Origin: Thiomicrospira sp. WB1
GTDB lineage: Bacteria; Pseudomonadota; Gammaproteobacteria; Thiomicrospirales; Thiomicrospiraceae
Direction of reading: 5' to 3'
Length of the DNA: 64,000 nucleotides
Assembly (NCBI RefSeq): GCF_001507535.1
Contig: NZ_LQBN01000003.1
Span: 62,001 to 126,000, forward strand
Shown here: positions 35,479-45,057 of the stretch, in pieces
Position numbering within the stretch: position 1 is the stretch's first letter
Layout: each line of letters opens with the position of its first letter
Notes under the pieces: generated by a model
Told to the model about the DNA's origin: nothing
The model's database searches: none
The model's input: only the letters and a program-made list of their open reading frames with translations
Made by a program: the position numbers and the translations under genes

Positions 35479-37316
35479 AGCAAACATTGAGAAAACGCGA
35501 CCAAGTGATCTTGGGTTTGATGCTGATGGTCTTCATTGCACTGGTGGTGAGGGCGTTTTACGTACAGATCCTGCAAGCGGATTTTTTACAGTCCGAGGGC
35601 AGCAAACGACAGGTCCGAACCATGGATTTGGCCGCACCGCGCGGCGACATTGTGGATCGTCACGGTCGATTGTTGGCCTTGAGTACACCGGTCAATACCG
35701 TCTGGCTGGACCCGAAAGTGGTGACTGGCTGGCTGGCACCGGACCCGCTGCGCAAGCAGGAGTGGACAGAAAAAGAGCAGGAGCGGGTGACGGCCTACCA
35801 AGCCGGATTTCGTACCCTGCTGCAGTGGCTGAAATTGTCCGAGCCGGGACTGACGCCGCAGATACTGGCACAAAAGCATCGGCGCTTTATGTATGTGAAA
35901 CGTCAGATACTGCCGACGCTGGGCGAGCGGATTCGCGATCTGGCCCTGCCGGGTGTCTATGTGGACAGCGCATACAAACGCTACTATCCCGCGGGTGAAG
36001 TGGCCGCGCACTTAGTCGGCTTCAATGACATTGATGATCGCGGGATTGCCGGGATTGAAAAAATTTATCACGACTGGCTCAGTGGCAAACCCGGAAAAAA
36101 ACAAGTCATTCGCGATCGGACCGGCCGGGTGGTGCATTTTGTCAAAGACCTGGAGCCAGCCAAAATCGGTCAGGATCTGGTGTTGTCGATTGATCAGGAT
36201 CTGCAGTTCTTTTTGTATCATCGGTTGAAGCGACTTCAGATTGCTCATCAGGCGGCCACCGCCATGTCGGTGATACTGGATGCAAAGACGGGAGAAGTGT
36301 TGGCCATGGCTTCTGTGCCGGGGTTTAACCCCAACGACCGGAGCCAATTGCAAGGCAAAAAGTTGCGCAACCGCCCGGTGACAGATCGTTTGGAGCCCGG
36401 CTCCACCGTGAAACCGTTTGTGGTAGCCAAAGCACTTGACCAGGGCCGGATTCAGCCTGACACGGTGATTGAAACCGGGAACGGGCGCATGCGGGTTCAG
36501 GGAGAGGTGATTACCGACACCCATGCGCACGGTGATTTGACCCCGATGGAAGTGTTGCAGCGTTCAAGCAATGTGGGCGCGGCCAAAATTGCCCTGACAC
36601 TGGAACCTCAGCAACAGTGGCAGATGTATCACGATATTGGGTTTGCCCAGGATACGGGGCTGTTTTTACCCGGCGAAATCATGGGCTATATAAAACCGGC
36701 ACGCGAATGGCAGTCGATTGACCAGACCTCCAGCGCGTTCGGATATGGGTTTAACATTAATCTGCTGCAGTTGGCTCAGGCGTATTTGATTTTTACCAAC
36801 CAAGGGGCCATCAAGCCGCTGAGCGTGATTAAGCTGGATGAGCCACCGCAGGGCAAACAAGTCGTTTCGCCAGAATCGGCCCAACAGGTATTGCGCATGC
36901 TGGAATCCGTGACCGAACCAGGCGGGACGGCACCTCAGGCACAAATCGAAGGCTACCGGGTGGCCGGGAAAACCGGCACCGTGCATTTGAGTCAGGGCGG
37001 TGGCTATGCCGCCAATCGCTATGCCGCGTTGTTTGCCGGGGTGGTGCCGGTGGATCATCCGCGTTTTATCATGGCCACAGCGGTGGTGGACCCCTCGCGT
37101 GGGGTTTATTATGGCGGCAAGTTGATCGGGCCGGTGTTTCAGTCTGTGATGAGTGAGGCCTTGCGACTGTATCAGGTGCCACCGGATGCGCATACGCGCC
37201 CCAAAAAACTGGCACCAGCGTCCGAGGCGGATACGCCCGTGGAGGAAATTGCTCCGCCGCCAGGACAGTTGTCCTCCCAAACACAGGAAGCGACAGCGCA
37301 GGGGGACAGGCCATGA
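35475..37316 (+). CDS. ftsI: peptidoglycan transpeptidase FtsI (PBP3)
   Basis: A 613-residue class B penicillin-binding protein that crosslinks septal wall. An N-terminal membrane anchor (VILGLMLMVFIALVV) is followed by the dimerisation domain (APRGDIVDRHGRLLA) and the transpeptidase domain with the active-site serine in STVK (Ser310), SSN (364-366) and KTG (499-501). The C-terminal tail is Pro- and Glu-rich. The ATG overlaps ftsL and the stop overlaps murE by four bases, so translation is coupled through all three. Confidence 0.96.
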   Translation: MKQTLRKRDQVILGLMLMVFIALVVRAFYVQILQADFLQSEGSKRQVRTMDLAAPRGDIVDRHGRLLALSTPVNTVWLDPKVVTGWLAPDPLRKQEWTEKEQERVTAYQAGFRTLLQWLKLSEPGLTPQILAQKHRRFMYVKRQILPTLGERIRDLALPGVYVDSAYKRYYPAGEVAAHLVGFNDIDDRGIAGIEKIYHDWLSGKPGKKQVIRDRTGRVVHFVKDLEPAKIGQDLVLSIDQDLQFFLYHRLKRLQIAHQAATAMSVILDAKTGEVLAMASVPGFNPNDRSQLQGKKLRNRPVTDRLEPGSTVKPFVVAKALDQGRIQPDTVIETGNGRMRVQGEVITDTHAHGDLTPMEVLQRSSNVGAAKIALTLEPQQQWQMYHDIGFAQDTGLFLPGEIMGYIKPAREWQSIDQTSSAFGYGFNINLLQLAQAYLIFTNQGAIKPLSVIKLDEPPQGKQVVSPESAQQVLRMLESVTEPGGTAPQAQIEGYRVAGKTGTVHLSQGGGYAANRYAALFAGVVPVDHPRFIMATAVVDPSRGVYYGGKLIGPVFQSVMSEALRLYQVPPDAHTRPKKLAPASEADTPVEEIAPPPGQLSSQTQEATAQGDRP

Positions 37317-38932
37317 GACGGCTCTCGGAGTTGCGGCGTTTTTTGCACCTGAACGACGAACAGATTGCCCGTTACGAACGGCAGAATGGATCGGGCCCAT
37401 CCGAATGGGGTTGGAACGCAGAGTGGGATGCAGACGTCAAGGGACTGGTCGCCTGTGCCGACCAGGTGTCAGAGCAGGGTGGCTTTGTGGCCCTGCCCGG
37501 TCAACGACATCATGGCGCTGATTTTATGGATCAGGCGCTGGCCAAGGGTGCCTGTCTGATCATTACCGATGAACTCGGACGAGGCAAAATTGACCAGGCC
37601 TGGTTGCATGCGCCGGGCACCATGCCACTGACGGTGATGGTCTGGCCGGATTTGACTGACCCGGCCCGTCAGGCGGCGTTGGCAAGCTGGTTTCACCACG
37701 CGCCTTCCAATGCGTTGCAATTACTGGGTGTGACCGGCACCAATGGCAAAAGTTCGGTGGCGCATTTTACGGCTCAATACCTGAGCTGGGAAAAAGGGCC
37801 GGTCGGGATGCTGGGCACGTTAGGGGCAGGTCTTTGGACCGATGGTCACTGGGCAGGCGCTCCCGTGCGAAATACGACGCCGGACACGTTTGAATTGAAT
37901 TCGATCCTGGCAGACTGGCGTGATCAGGGGGTGTCGGTGGCGGTGATGGAGGTCTCATCGCATGCGATTGAATTAGGACGAATCGATGGTCTGCGGTTCC
38001 ATGCGCTGGCATTGACCAACGTGACGCGGGACCATCTTGATTTTCACGGTTCTCTGGCCGCGTACCAGGCAACCAAGAAGAAACTGTTTACCGATTGGCC
38101 CGCTGCATTCTGGGTCGCCAACCTTGACGATGCAGTCGGGCAGTCGCTGGCAACGATTGCCGAAGAACGGTGCGAGTCGCTGGCATGGATCGGCTATGGG
38201 CGTGAACCGATGTGTGATCGAGCGCAAATATGCCTGAAAAGCGCCCGGGCAACGCAAGCGGGTTGGCAAGTTTTGCTGGCAATGCAAGCGGGCGATCAGA
38301 CCCTGGCGTTCAATCTGATGGGGGCGTTTCAGCTGGACAATGTGATGTGTGCGCTGGGACTGGCTCAGTCGGTGGGGCAAAGGCTCCTGCCTGAACGCGT
38401 CAAACAATTAAGTGGGGTGACGGGCCGGATGCAGCCCGTGTCACTTCCCCAGGGCATGACCGGGCCTGTGGGACTGGTGGATTATGCGCACACCCCAGAC
38501 GGCTTGTCAGCCGCACTGATGGGCGCCCGTGCGCATCTCCCTGAAGACGGGAACCTATGGTGTGTGTTTGGGTGTGGCGGTAACCGCGATGTGGGCAAGC
38601 GCCCTGACATGGGCCGGGTCGCCGCCCGGCAGGCAGACAGAGTGATCGTGACCGATGACAATCCGCGTGATGAAGCTCCCGAGGCCATTGTGGCCGATAT
38701 TCTCGAGGGGGTGCGTGGCTGGGACGGGCAGGTCGATGTGATTCATGACCGCCAGTCAGCGATTGAAACCGCCGTGCTTGAGGCAGGTGTTCAGGACATT
38801 GTGCTGGTTGCGGGCAAGGGACACGAAACCACTCAGACCATCGGATTGAAACAGCTATCGTTTTTTGATCCGGACGCGGTTCGAATGGCTTATCAACGAC
38901 GTTTACAAGGAAATAAAAGTGTGGACGCTTAA
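37313..38932 (+). CDS. murE: UDP-MurNAc-tripeptide ligase, meso-DAP type
   Basis: A 539-residue Mur ligase that adds meso-diaminopimelate to the stem peptide. Motifs: GVTGTNGKSSV (ATP loop), EVSSHAIELGR, TNVTRDHLDFHG and FGCGGNRDVGKRPDM. DDNPRDE is the DNPR motif that selects meso-DAP rather than lysine, fitting a Gram-negative. The family length is about 495; this one is longer through small insertions. It contains a palindrome copy and overlaps murF by 14 bases. Confidence 0.95.
   Translation: MRRLSELRRFLHLNDEQIARYERQNGSGPSEWGWNAEWDADVKGLVACADQVSEQGGFVALPGQRHHGADFMDQALAKGACLIITDELGRGKIDQAWLHAPGTMPLTVMVWPDLTDPARQAALASWFHHAPSNALQLLGVTGTNGKSSVAHFTAQYLSWEKGPVGMLGTLGAGLWTDGHWAGAPVRNTTPDTFELNSILADWRDQGVSVAVMEVSSHAIELGRIDGLRFHALALTNVTRDHLDFHGSLAAYQATKKKLFTDWPAAFWVANLDDAVGQSLATIAEERCESLAWIGYGREPMCDRAQICLKSARATQAGWQVLLAMQAGDQTLAFNLMGAFQLDNVMCALGLAQSVGQRLLPERVKQLSGVTGRMQPVSLPQGMTGPVGLVDYAHTPDGLSAALMGARAHLPEDGNLWCVFGCGGNRDVGKRPDMGRVAARQADRVIVTDDNPRDEAPEAIVADILEGVRGWDGQVDVIHDRQSAIETAVLEAGVQDIVLVAGKGHETTQTIGLKQLSFFDPDAVRMAYQRRLQGNKSVDA
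37593..37604. repeat. ACCAGGCCTGGT palindrome, copy 8 (intragenic)
   Basis: Exact copy in murE, read as Asp-Gln-Ala-Trp-Leu near residues 94-98, before the ATP loop. Confidence 0.95.
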
Positions 38933-40349
38933 CCAGTTATGTCAGGTGATGAATGCCCGCTGTGATGCAGACGAGACACAGTCGCCGTCGATGACGGGGG
39001 CCTGTATTGATACGCGTCATTTGAATCCGGGCGAGGTTTTTTTTGCCCTGGAAGGGGCCCATCATGACGGGCATGCCTTTGCCGCCCAGGCTGAATCGAA
39101 GGGGGCGGCTGCCATCGTGGCAACCCGTCCGGTGGCTGTGAACATCCCGGTGATTCTGGTGGATGATGTGGTCGAAAGCCTGCAAACACTGGCCCGCTGG
39201 CACCGCCAGCAAATGCCGCTCAAGGCACTGATCGGAGTGACCGGCTCCAATGGGAAAACCACCACCAAGGCGATGCTGGCGCACTGCCTCAGTCAATCGC
39301 ACTCGGTGTGCGCCACCGAGGGCAACTACAACAATCATTTAGGGGTGCCGCTTACCCTGCTGCGTATCCGTCCTGAGCATGAATACGCCGTGGTGGAAAT
39401 GGGCGCCAACCATGCCTACGAAATCGGCGAACTCTGCCGGATTGCCTTGCCCGATTGTGGGGTGTTGACCTTGGCTGCCGGGGCCCATCTGGAAGGGTTT
39501 GGCTCACTGGAAACAATCATTGAAACCAAAGGTGAACTGTTGTCGTCGATTCCCGCGGACGGCTATGGGGTGATCAACGCCGACAGTGCCGGTTTTTCCC
39601 ATTTTGAAACCATTTGCCTGGAAAAAGGCATGACCTGTATTCGCTTCGGGCAGGCCGACAACGCCGATTTGCGTCTGGTGGATGTGCAGCAGAACGATCA
39701 GGGACTGAGCTTTGGCGTGGTTTTGCAGCAGGAAGCGGGTCAACCGGTTCAGACACTGCAGTTGCCGGTTTTGGGCGAGCATAATGCCTGGAATGCAGTG
39801 GCCTGTGCCGCCGTCTGCGTGCAGGAAGGGATGGACTGGTCAAGCGTGGCCAACGCGCTGGCGCGTTTTGAAGCCGTGGATCAGCGTATGCAGGTGCATC
39901 CTCTGGCACATGGGCGACTGATCAATGACGTTTACAATGCCAATCCGTCATCGATGAAAGCGGCGATTCAGACCTTGGCTGCACTGAAACACACACACAC
40001 GGGCGACCGGGCGCTGGCGTGTCTGGGGCCCATGTCAGAGTTGGGCGCGCGTTCAGAAGCCGAACATCTGGGCGTGGCCAAGGCACTGCTCGATGCGGGG
40101 ATTGATCATGTCTTGCTCTATGGCGCCCCGACGCGACCGATGCTGAGCGTTCTGGGAAAACGCGCGCAATGGTTTGACACCCATCAGGCGCTGCTGGCCG
40201 AGGCCCATCAATTGCTGGCCGATCAGGCCTGCCAGCATATTCTGATCAAAGGGTCGCGTTCGGCACGGATGGAAGCGGTCAGTGATCCCCTGATTCAACG
40301 CTGGGCCCAGCCCACTCATTCACCTGCCGGGAGCGATGCCTCATGTTAA
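38919..40349 (+). CDS. murF: UDP-MurNAc-tripeptide--D-Ala-D-Ala ligase
   Basis: A 476-residue Mur ligase that adds the D-Ala-D-Ala dipeptide. [14 protein letters not shown] is the ATP loop; [14 protein letters not shown] and [15 protein letters not shown] are MurF-specific. Start set at GTG 38919, where AAGGA lies 7 bases upstream inside murE. An ATG start further up (38865) would overlap murE by 68 bases and is less likely. It overlaps mraY by 7 bases. Confidence 0.94.
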   Translation: MWTLNQLCQVMNARCDADETQSPSMTGACIDTRHLNPGEVFFALEGAHHDGHAFAAQAESKGAAAIVATRPVAVNIPVILVDDVVESLQTLARWHRQQMPLKALIGVTGSNGKTTTKAMLAHCLSQSHSVCATEGNYNNHLGVPLTLLRIRPEHEYAVVEMGANHAYEIGELCRIALPDCGVLTLAAGAHLEGFGSLETIIETKGELLSSIPADGYGVINADSAGFSHFETICLEKGMTCIRFGQADNADLRLVDVQQNDQGLSFGVVLQQEAGQPVQTLQLPVLGEHNAWNAVACAAVCVQEGMDWSSVANALARFEAVDQRMQVHPLAHGRLINDVYNANPSSMKAAIQTLAALKHTHTGDRALACLGPMSELGARSEAEHLGVAKALLDAGIDHVLLYGAPTRPMLSVLGKRAQWFDTHQALLAEAHQLLADQACQHILIKGSRSARMEAVSDPLIQRWAQPTHSPAGSDASC

Positions 40350-41428
40350 TTTATCTCACCGACTATCTGGCCCAGTTTGTTTCCGGGTTTACCGTGTTTC
40401 AGTACATTACCATGCGTGCCATCATGAGCGTGGTCACGGCCCTGTTGCTGTCTTTCTGGATTGGTCCCAAGGTGATTCGCGCCTTGATTCGATTGAAAGT
40501 GGGGCAAAGCATTCGGGATGATGGCCCTCAGACCCATCTGACCAAGACCGGTACGCCTACCATGGGGGGCGTGATGATTCTGTTTTCCATGGCCGTTTCC
40601 ATATTGCTATGGGGTGATTTGACCAACCATTACCTGTTGGTGGCCACCTTGACCATGCTGGGGTTTGGCCTGATCGGGCTGGTGGATGACTACCAGAAGG
40701 TGGTGTTCAAGGATCCCAATGGCATGCGCTCGCGCACCAAGTTTTTCTGGCAGTCCGTGGTGGGTCTGATCAGCGTCTATGCGTTGTTTGCCATGTCGCA
40801 GGTGCCGGCGGAATCACAACTGCTGATTCCTTATATGAAAGACACGTTTTTGCATTTGGGAGCCTGGAGCATGTTGCTGGGCTACCTGGTGATTGTGGGG
40901 ACGTCCAATGCGGTTAATTTGACCGATGGACTGGATGGACTGGCGATTATGCCGGCTGTGATGATTGCCGCCGCGCTGGGGGTGATCGCGTATGTGACCG
41001 GGCATGTCTATTTTGCCGATTATCTCCAGATTCCGTACATACCGGGGGCGGGAGAGCTGGCGATTTTCTGCGCGGCGCTGGCAGGCGCGGGGCTCGGTTT
41101 TTTGTGGTTCAACGCCCATCCGGCTCAGGTGTTTATGGGCGATGTGGGGTCGCTGGCCATTGGCGCCGCTTTGGGGGTGGTTGCCTTCGCGATCAAGCAG
41201 GAGCTGATCCTGTTTATCATGGGTGGGATTTTTGTGGCCGAAACCCTGTCGGTGATTTTGCAGGTCGGTTCCTATAAGCTGCGCAATGGCAAACGCATTT
41301 TTCTGATGGCGCCGTTGCATCATCATTTTGAACAGAAAGGTTGGCACGAATCTCAGGTCATTGTCCGATTCTGGATCATCACCATTTTGCTGGTGTTGAT
41401 CGGTCTGGCAAGTCTGAAAATCCGATAA
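40343..41428 (+). CDS. mraY: phospho-MurNAc-pentapeptide transferase MraY
   Basis: A 361-residue, ten-segment inner-membrane enzyme that links UDP-MurNAc-pentapeptide to undecaprenyl phosphate, giving lipid [35 protein letters not shown] (catalytic Asp loop) and [16 protein letters not shown] are conserved. The length equals that of enteric MraY (360). The gene lies in a continuous run of overlapping wall genes. Confidence 0.97.
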   Translation: MLIYLTDYLAQFVSGFTVFQYITMRAIMSVVTALLLSFWIGPKVIRALIRLKVGQSIRDDGPQTHLTKTGTPTMGGVMILFSMAVSILLWGDLTNHYLLVATLTMLGFGLIGLVDDYQKVVFKDPNGMRSRTKFFWQSVVGLISVYALFAMSQVPAESQLLIPYMKDTFLHLGAWSMLLGYLVIVGTSNAVNLTDGLDGLAIMPAVMIAAALGVIAYVTGHVYFADYLQIPYIPGAGELAIFCAALAGAGLGFLWFNAHPAQVFMGDVGSLAIGAALGVVAFAIKQELILFIMGGIFVAETLSVILQVGSYKLRNGKRIFLMAPLHHHFEQKGWHESQVIVRFWIITILLVLIGLASLKIR

Positions 41429-41449
41429 GCAAACGATGAGTGAGTCTGT

Positions 41450-42790
41450 ATGTATTTAGTTGCCGGGTTGGGCGTCACAGGGCAGAGCGTGTTGAATTAC
41501 TTTGCCAGTCAGGGAGAGCCGTGTCTGGCGTATGACACCCGAGCCGATCTTGATGTGTCGGCCTTGACCGAGCGCTGGCCCGAGGTGGTTTTTGCCACTG
41601 GGACGCTGCCGGCGCATTGGGGCAAAAAAATATCCACCGTGGTGTTGAGCCCTGGGTTGCCGCGCTCGGAATCCTGGGTACAGAAGCTGGCCGACAATGG
41701 GGTAGAGATCATCGGCGACATTGAACTGTTTGCTCGGGCGGCAGGCGCGCCCATCGTGGCGATTACCGGCTCCAATGGCAAATCCACGGTGACCACTCTG
41801 GTGGCGCAAGCCCTGGCATTGGGTGGTTATCAGGTAGGGATGGGCGGCAACATCGGTCAGCCTGCGCTGAATCTGCTTTGCGATGCCCGGGATTACGACG
41901 TATATGTGCTCGAGCTGTCAAGCTTCCAGCTGGAAACCACCTATTCTTTACAGTGTGCCTCGGCAGCGATTTTGAACATTTGCGAAGACCACATGGATCG
42001 TTATCCGTCGCTGGCCGATTACATTCAGGCCAAAATGAGTCTGCTGGATGACACTGACTGGGCGGTTCTGCCCGATGATCCGCGCCTGACCCATTTGTAC
42101 CCGGACGATGGCAACAAGCTGGTGTTTGCACTGGAGACGCCGCAAGACGGAGAAACGGATCGTTACGGTGTCCTCTACAAAAATGACCAGGCCTGGTTGG
42201 GTTGGGGCAGTGAAGCCGTGGTGCCGGTGGCGGAAATGTGCCGGCAGGGTCATCATGACCAGCTTAATGCATTGGCAATGATGGCGTTATGCCGCCCGTT
42301 TCGTTTGTCGCCGGCGGTGTTTACTCAGGTGTTGGCTTGTTTTAATGGGTTGCCGCACCGGACAGAGCGTGTCGGGTGCTTTGACGGCGTAACCTGGATC
42401 AATGACTCCAAAGGGACCAACGTGGGGGCAAGCGTGACCGCCATTGCCTCCACCGCGAACGACTGCAAGGGGCGGCTGTTTCTGTTGGCTGGCGGTGTGG
42501 ACAAAGCGGCGGATTTTACCGAACTGGGCAAAGCGGTCCGGCGCTACGCCGCTGGTGTGATTCTGTTCGGTCAGGATCGGGAGACACTGGCGGCCGTGAT
42601 GCCGCCGGAGCGGGTGACACAGGTGGTGACCATGCAGGAAGCCATTTATGCGGCGGCTTCGATGGCCCAGTCAGGCGATACCGTCCTACTCTCACCGGCT
42701 TGTGCCAGCTTTGACCAGTTTCGCGATTACATTGAGCGGGGCGAGGTGTTTGCCCAATGCGTGAGAGAGCTTTATGACGCTGACGCCTGA
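41450..42790 (+). CDS. murD: UDP-MurNAc-L-alanine--D-glutamate ligase
   Basis: A 446-residue Mur ligase. The N-terminal YLVAGLGVTGQSV binds UDP, ITGSNGKSTVTTLVAQ is the ATP loop, LELSSFQLETT and WINDSKGTNVGA follow, and LLAGGVDKAADF is in the C-terminal domain. It starts 21 bases after mraY and overlaps ftsW by 17 bases. A palindrome copy lies inside. Confidence 0.96.
   Translation: MYLVAGLGVTGQSVLNYFASQGEPCLAYDTRADLDVSALTERWPEVVFATGTLPAHWGKKISTVVLSPGLPRSESWVQKLADNGVEIIGDIELFARAAGAPIVAITGSNGKSTVTTLVAQALALGGYQVGMGGNIGQPALNLLCDARDYDVYVLELSSFQLETTYSLQCASAAILNICEDHMDRYPSLADYIQAKMSLLDDTDWAVLPDDPRLTHLYPDDGNKLVFALETPQDGETDRYGVLYKNDQAWLGWGSEAVVPVAEMCRQGHHDQLNALAMMALCRPFRLSPAVFTQVLACFNGLPHRTERVGCFDGVTWINDSKGTNVGASVTAIASTANDCKGRLFLLAGGVDKAADFTELGKAVRRYAAGVILFGQDRETLAAVMPPERVTQVVTMQEAIYAAASMAQSGDTVLLSPACASFDQFRDYIERGEVFAQCVRELYDADA
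42186..42197. repeat. ACCAGGCCTGGT palindrome, copy 9 (intragenic)
   Basis: Exact copy in murD, read as Asp-Gln-Ala-Trp-Leu in a variable stretch of the central domain. Confidence 0.95.
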
Positions 42791-43985
42791 TCGTACTCGA
42801 CAGTGGGACCTGGACTGGGTGCTGGTTGGTGCCGTGGCGGCCCTGATGGCACTGGGGTTGTTGATGGTCGGTTCAAGCTCGGTGGCCATCAGTGAAAAAT
42901 ATTTCGGTCATGCCACCCATTTTCTGGGTCGTCAGGCGATGGCCATGGGGTTGGGGCTGGTGGCGGCCTGGGTGATTGTGCATGTGCCCTTGTCGGTTTG
43001 GCGCCAGCAGCGGGGCAAGTTGTTTCTGCTGGGGTTGGGGTTGTTGATTCTGGTACTGGTGTTCGGGCGCGAAGTGAACGGGGCCAAACGCTGGTTGCCT
43101 CTCGGGGTGATGAATTTTCAGGTGTCGGAATACGTCAAGCTGGCGGTGGTGGTGTTTATGGCGGGCTATCTGGCCCGGCACGGACAAGCCGTCCGAGAGC
43201 AATATGAAGCGGTGATTCGGTTGATGCTGCCCTTTGGCGCGATGGCGGTGCTGCTGCTAATGGAGCCGGATTTTGGCAGTACCTTTGTGATCGCGGTGAT
43301 CATTACCGGCATGCTGCTGATTGCCGGTGCGCCCTGGCGCTATTTTGTGATTACCGTGGTGCCCATTGCCGCCCTGCTGGTGTTTATGATCATTACCTCG
43401 CCCTATCGCATGGCCAGGGTGAGTAACTTTCTCGACCCCTGGGCCGATCCGTTCGGGCAGGGCTATCAGTTGACTCAGGCGCTGATTGCGCTGGGCCGGG
43501 GCGAGTGGCTGGGCGTGGGCATGGGTGAAAGCGTGCAGAAACTGCTTTATCTGCCGGATGCACATACTGATTTTCTGTTTGCGATTTTTGCCGAAGAATA
43601 TGGTCTGGTTGGCGTCCTCGCCCTGATTGGGTTGTATGCACTGATTCTGATCCGTTGTTTTCGCATTGGACGCCGCGCCAATCAGGCATTCGGGACCGAA
43701 GCCACGCAGACACATTTTGGTGGGCTGATCGCCTATGGCGTGGGCATCTGGGTGGCGCTGCAGGCCATGATCAATATCGGGGTGAACCTGGGGTTGTTCC
43801 CAACCAAAGGCCTGACCCTGCCTCTGATGAGTTATGGCGGTTCCAGTGTGTTGATGATTATGGTAGCGCTGGCACTGGTGATTCGGGTTGATATGGAAAC
43901 ACGTCAGGCACTGAAACAGGCAGGCGTGCACGCTGAACCCCGATCGACGGATCCTGCAGATTCAAAAGGAGGGGAGCATGGCTAA
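42774..43985 (+). CDS. ftsW: septal peptidoglycan polymerase FtsW
   Basis: A 403-residue SEDS protein with about ten membrane segments. It polymerises lipid II together with FtsI. Signatures: GREVNGAKRWLPLG (catalytic Asp region is further on), MEPDFGSTFV, GEWLGVGMGESVQK, LPDAHTDFLFAIFAEEYG and LPLMSYGGSS. It overlaps murD by 17 bases and murG by 8 bases. Confidence 0.96.
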   Translation: MTLTPDRTRQWDLDWVLVGAVAALMALGLLMVGSSSVAISEKYFGHATHFLGRQAMAMGLGLVAAWVIVHVPLSVWRQQRGKLFLLGLGLLILVLVFGREVNGAKRWLPLGVMNFQVSEYVKLAVVVFMAGYLARHGQAVREQYEAVIRLMLPFGAMAVLLLMEPDFGSTFVIAVIITGMLLIAGAPWRYFVITVVPIAALLVFMIITSPYRMARVSNFLDPWADPFGQGYQLTQALIALGRGEWLGVGMGESVQKLLYLPDAHTDFLFAIFAEEYGLVGVLALIGLYALILIRCFRIGRRANQAFGTEATQTHFGGLIAYGVGIWVALQAMINIGVNLGLFPTKGLTLPLMSYGGSSVLMIMVALALVIRVDMETRQALKQAGVHAEPRSTDPADSKGGEHG

Positions 43986-45057
43986 GCCCAGAACACTGAT
44001 GATCATGGCGGGTGGCACAGGCGGACATGTGTTTCCCGGCCTGGCGTTGGCCAGGGCACTGACAGCGGAATCGGTAAACGTGGTTTGGCTTGGCACCGAA
44101 GGCGGTATGGAAGCCGATTGGGTGCGCCAGGCCGGAATTGAGTTTCATTCGATTCGGATTAAAGGCTTGCGTGGCAATGGTCTTTTGGGTTGGTTGAAAG
44201 CCCCGTGGCGGGTTGCCAAGGCAATGTGGCAAACGCTGCGCATTTTGCGTCAAACCCAACCGGATCTGGTTTTGGGGATGGGAGGCTTTGTCTGTGGGCC
44301 CGGTGGTCTGGCCACCCGGCTGATGCGTCGCCCTTTGTGGTTACACGAACAAAATGCCATCATGGGGCTGACCAATCGTTGGCTGGCCCCCTTTGCCGAA
44401 ACCCTTGTCTGCGCTTTCGAGCAGGCGGCAAAAGGACGGCCTCGAGCGGTGGTGCTGGGCAACCCGGTGCTCCCCGAGCTGGAAGCCTTACCGCCGGTGC
44501 GCATGCAGTCACCGGGCAATCTGCTGGTGATGGGCGGCAGCCGAGGGGCCAAGGCCATCAATGAATTGGTGCCGCAGGCGTTGGCCTTGTTGCCAGCGTC
44601 ACAGCGCCCCCAAATCAGACATCAGACCGGTCAGGCCATGCTGGCGGCCACGCAGAATGCCTACACTCAGGCGGGCGTGACGGCGGAAGTGGTGCCGTTT
44701 GTGGACGACATGGTTGCGGCGTATGACTGGGCTGATCTGGTGCTCGCCCGCGCCGGAGCTTTGACGGTTTCAGAGTTGATGACTGCGGCCCGACCGGCGA
44801 TTTTGATTCCCTTTCCTTATGCCGTGGACGACCATCAGACGGCCAATGCACAAGCGCTGGTTGCGTTCGGCGGCGGGCAAGTGCAGCAACAGGCCGACTT
44901 AAGCCCCGAGGGGCTGGCCAATGCCTTGAGTGAATGGCTGGTTCCCGAGCGATTGAACCATGCTTCCCAGGCATTGCGTGCCGGCGCACCCAAGCGTGTC
45001 ACCGAGATTGTGGCGCAACGCGTCCTGAAACGACTGAATCAAGAGGAGAGACAATGA
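43978..45057 (+). CDS. murG: lipid II synthase MurG
   Basis: A 359-residue GT28 glycosyltransferase that adds GlcNAc to lipid I at the inner face of the membrane. MAGGTGGHVFPGLALA is the first glycine-rich loop, GMGGFVCGPGG and LHEQNAIMGLTNR follow, and RAGALTVSEL with IPFPYAVDDHQTANA forms the UDP-GlcNAc site. The stop overlaps the SDR start by four bases. In most relatives murC comes next; here it does not. Confidence 0.96.
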   Translation: MAKPRTLMIMAGGTGGHVFPGLALARALTAESVNVVWLGTEGGMEADWVRQAGIEFHSIRIKGLRGNGLLGWLKAPWRVAKAMWQTLRILRQTQPDLVLGMGGFVCGPGGLATRLMRRPLWLHEQNAIMGLTNRWLAPFAETLVCAFEQAAKGRPRAVVLGNPVLPELEALPPVRMQSPGNLLVMGGSRGAKAINELVPQALALLPASQRPQIRHQTGQAMLAATQNAYTQAGVTAEVVPFVDDMVAAYDWADLVLARAGALTVSELMTAARPAILIPFPYAVDDHQTANAQALVAFGGGQVQQQADLSPEGLANALSEWLVPERLNHASQALRAGAPKRVTEIVAQRVLKRLNQEERQ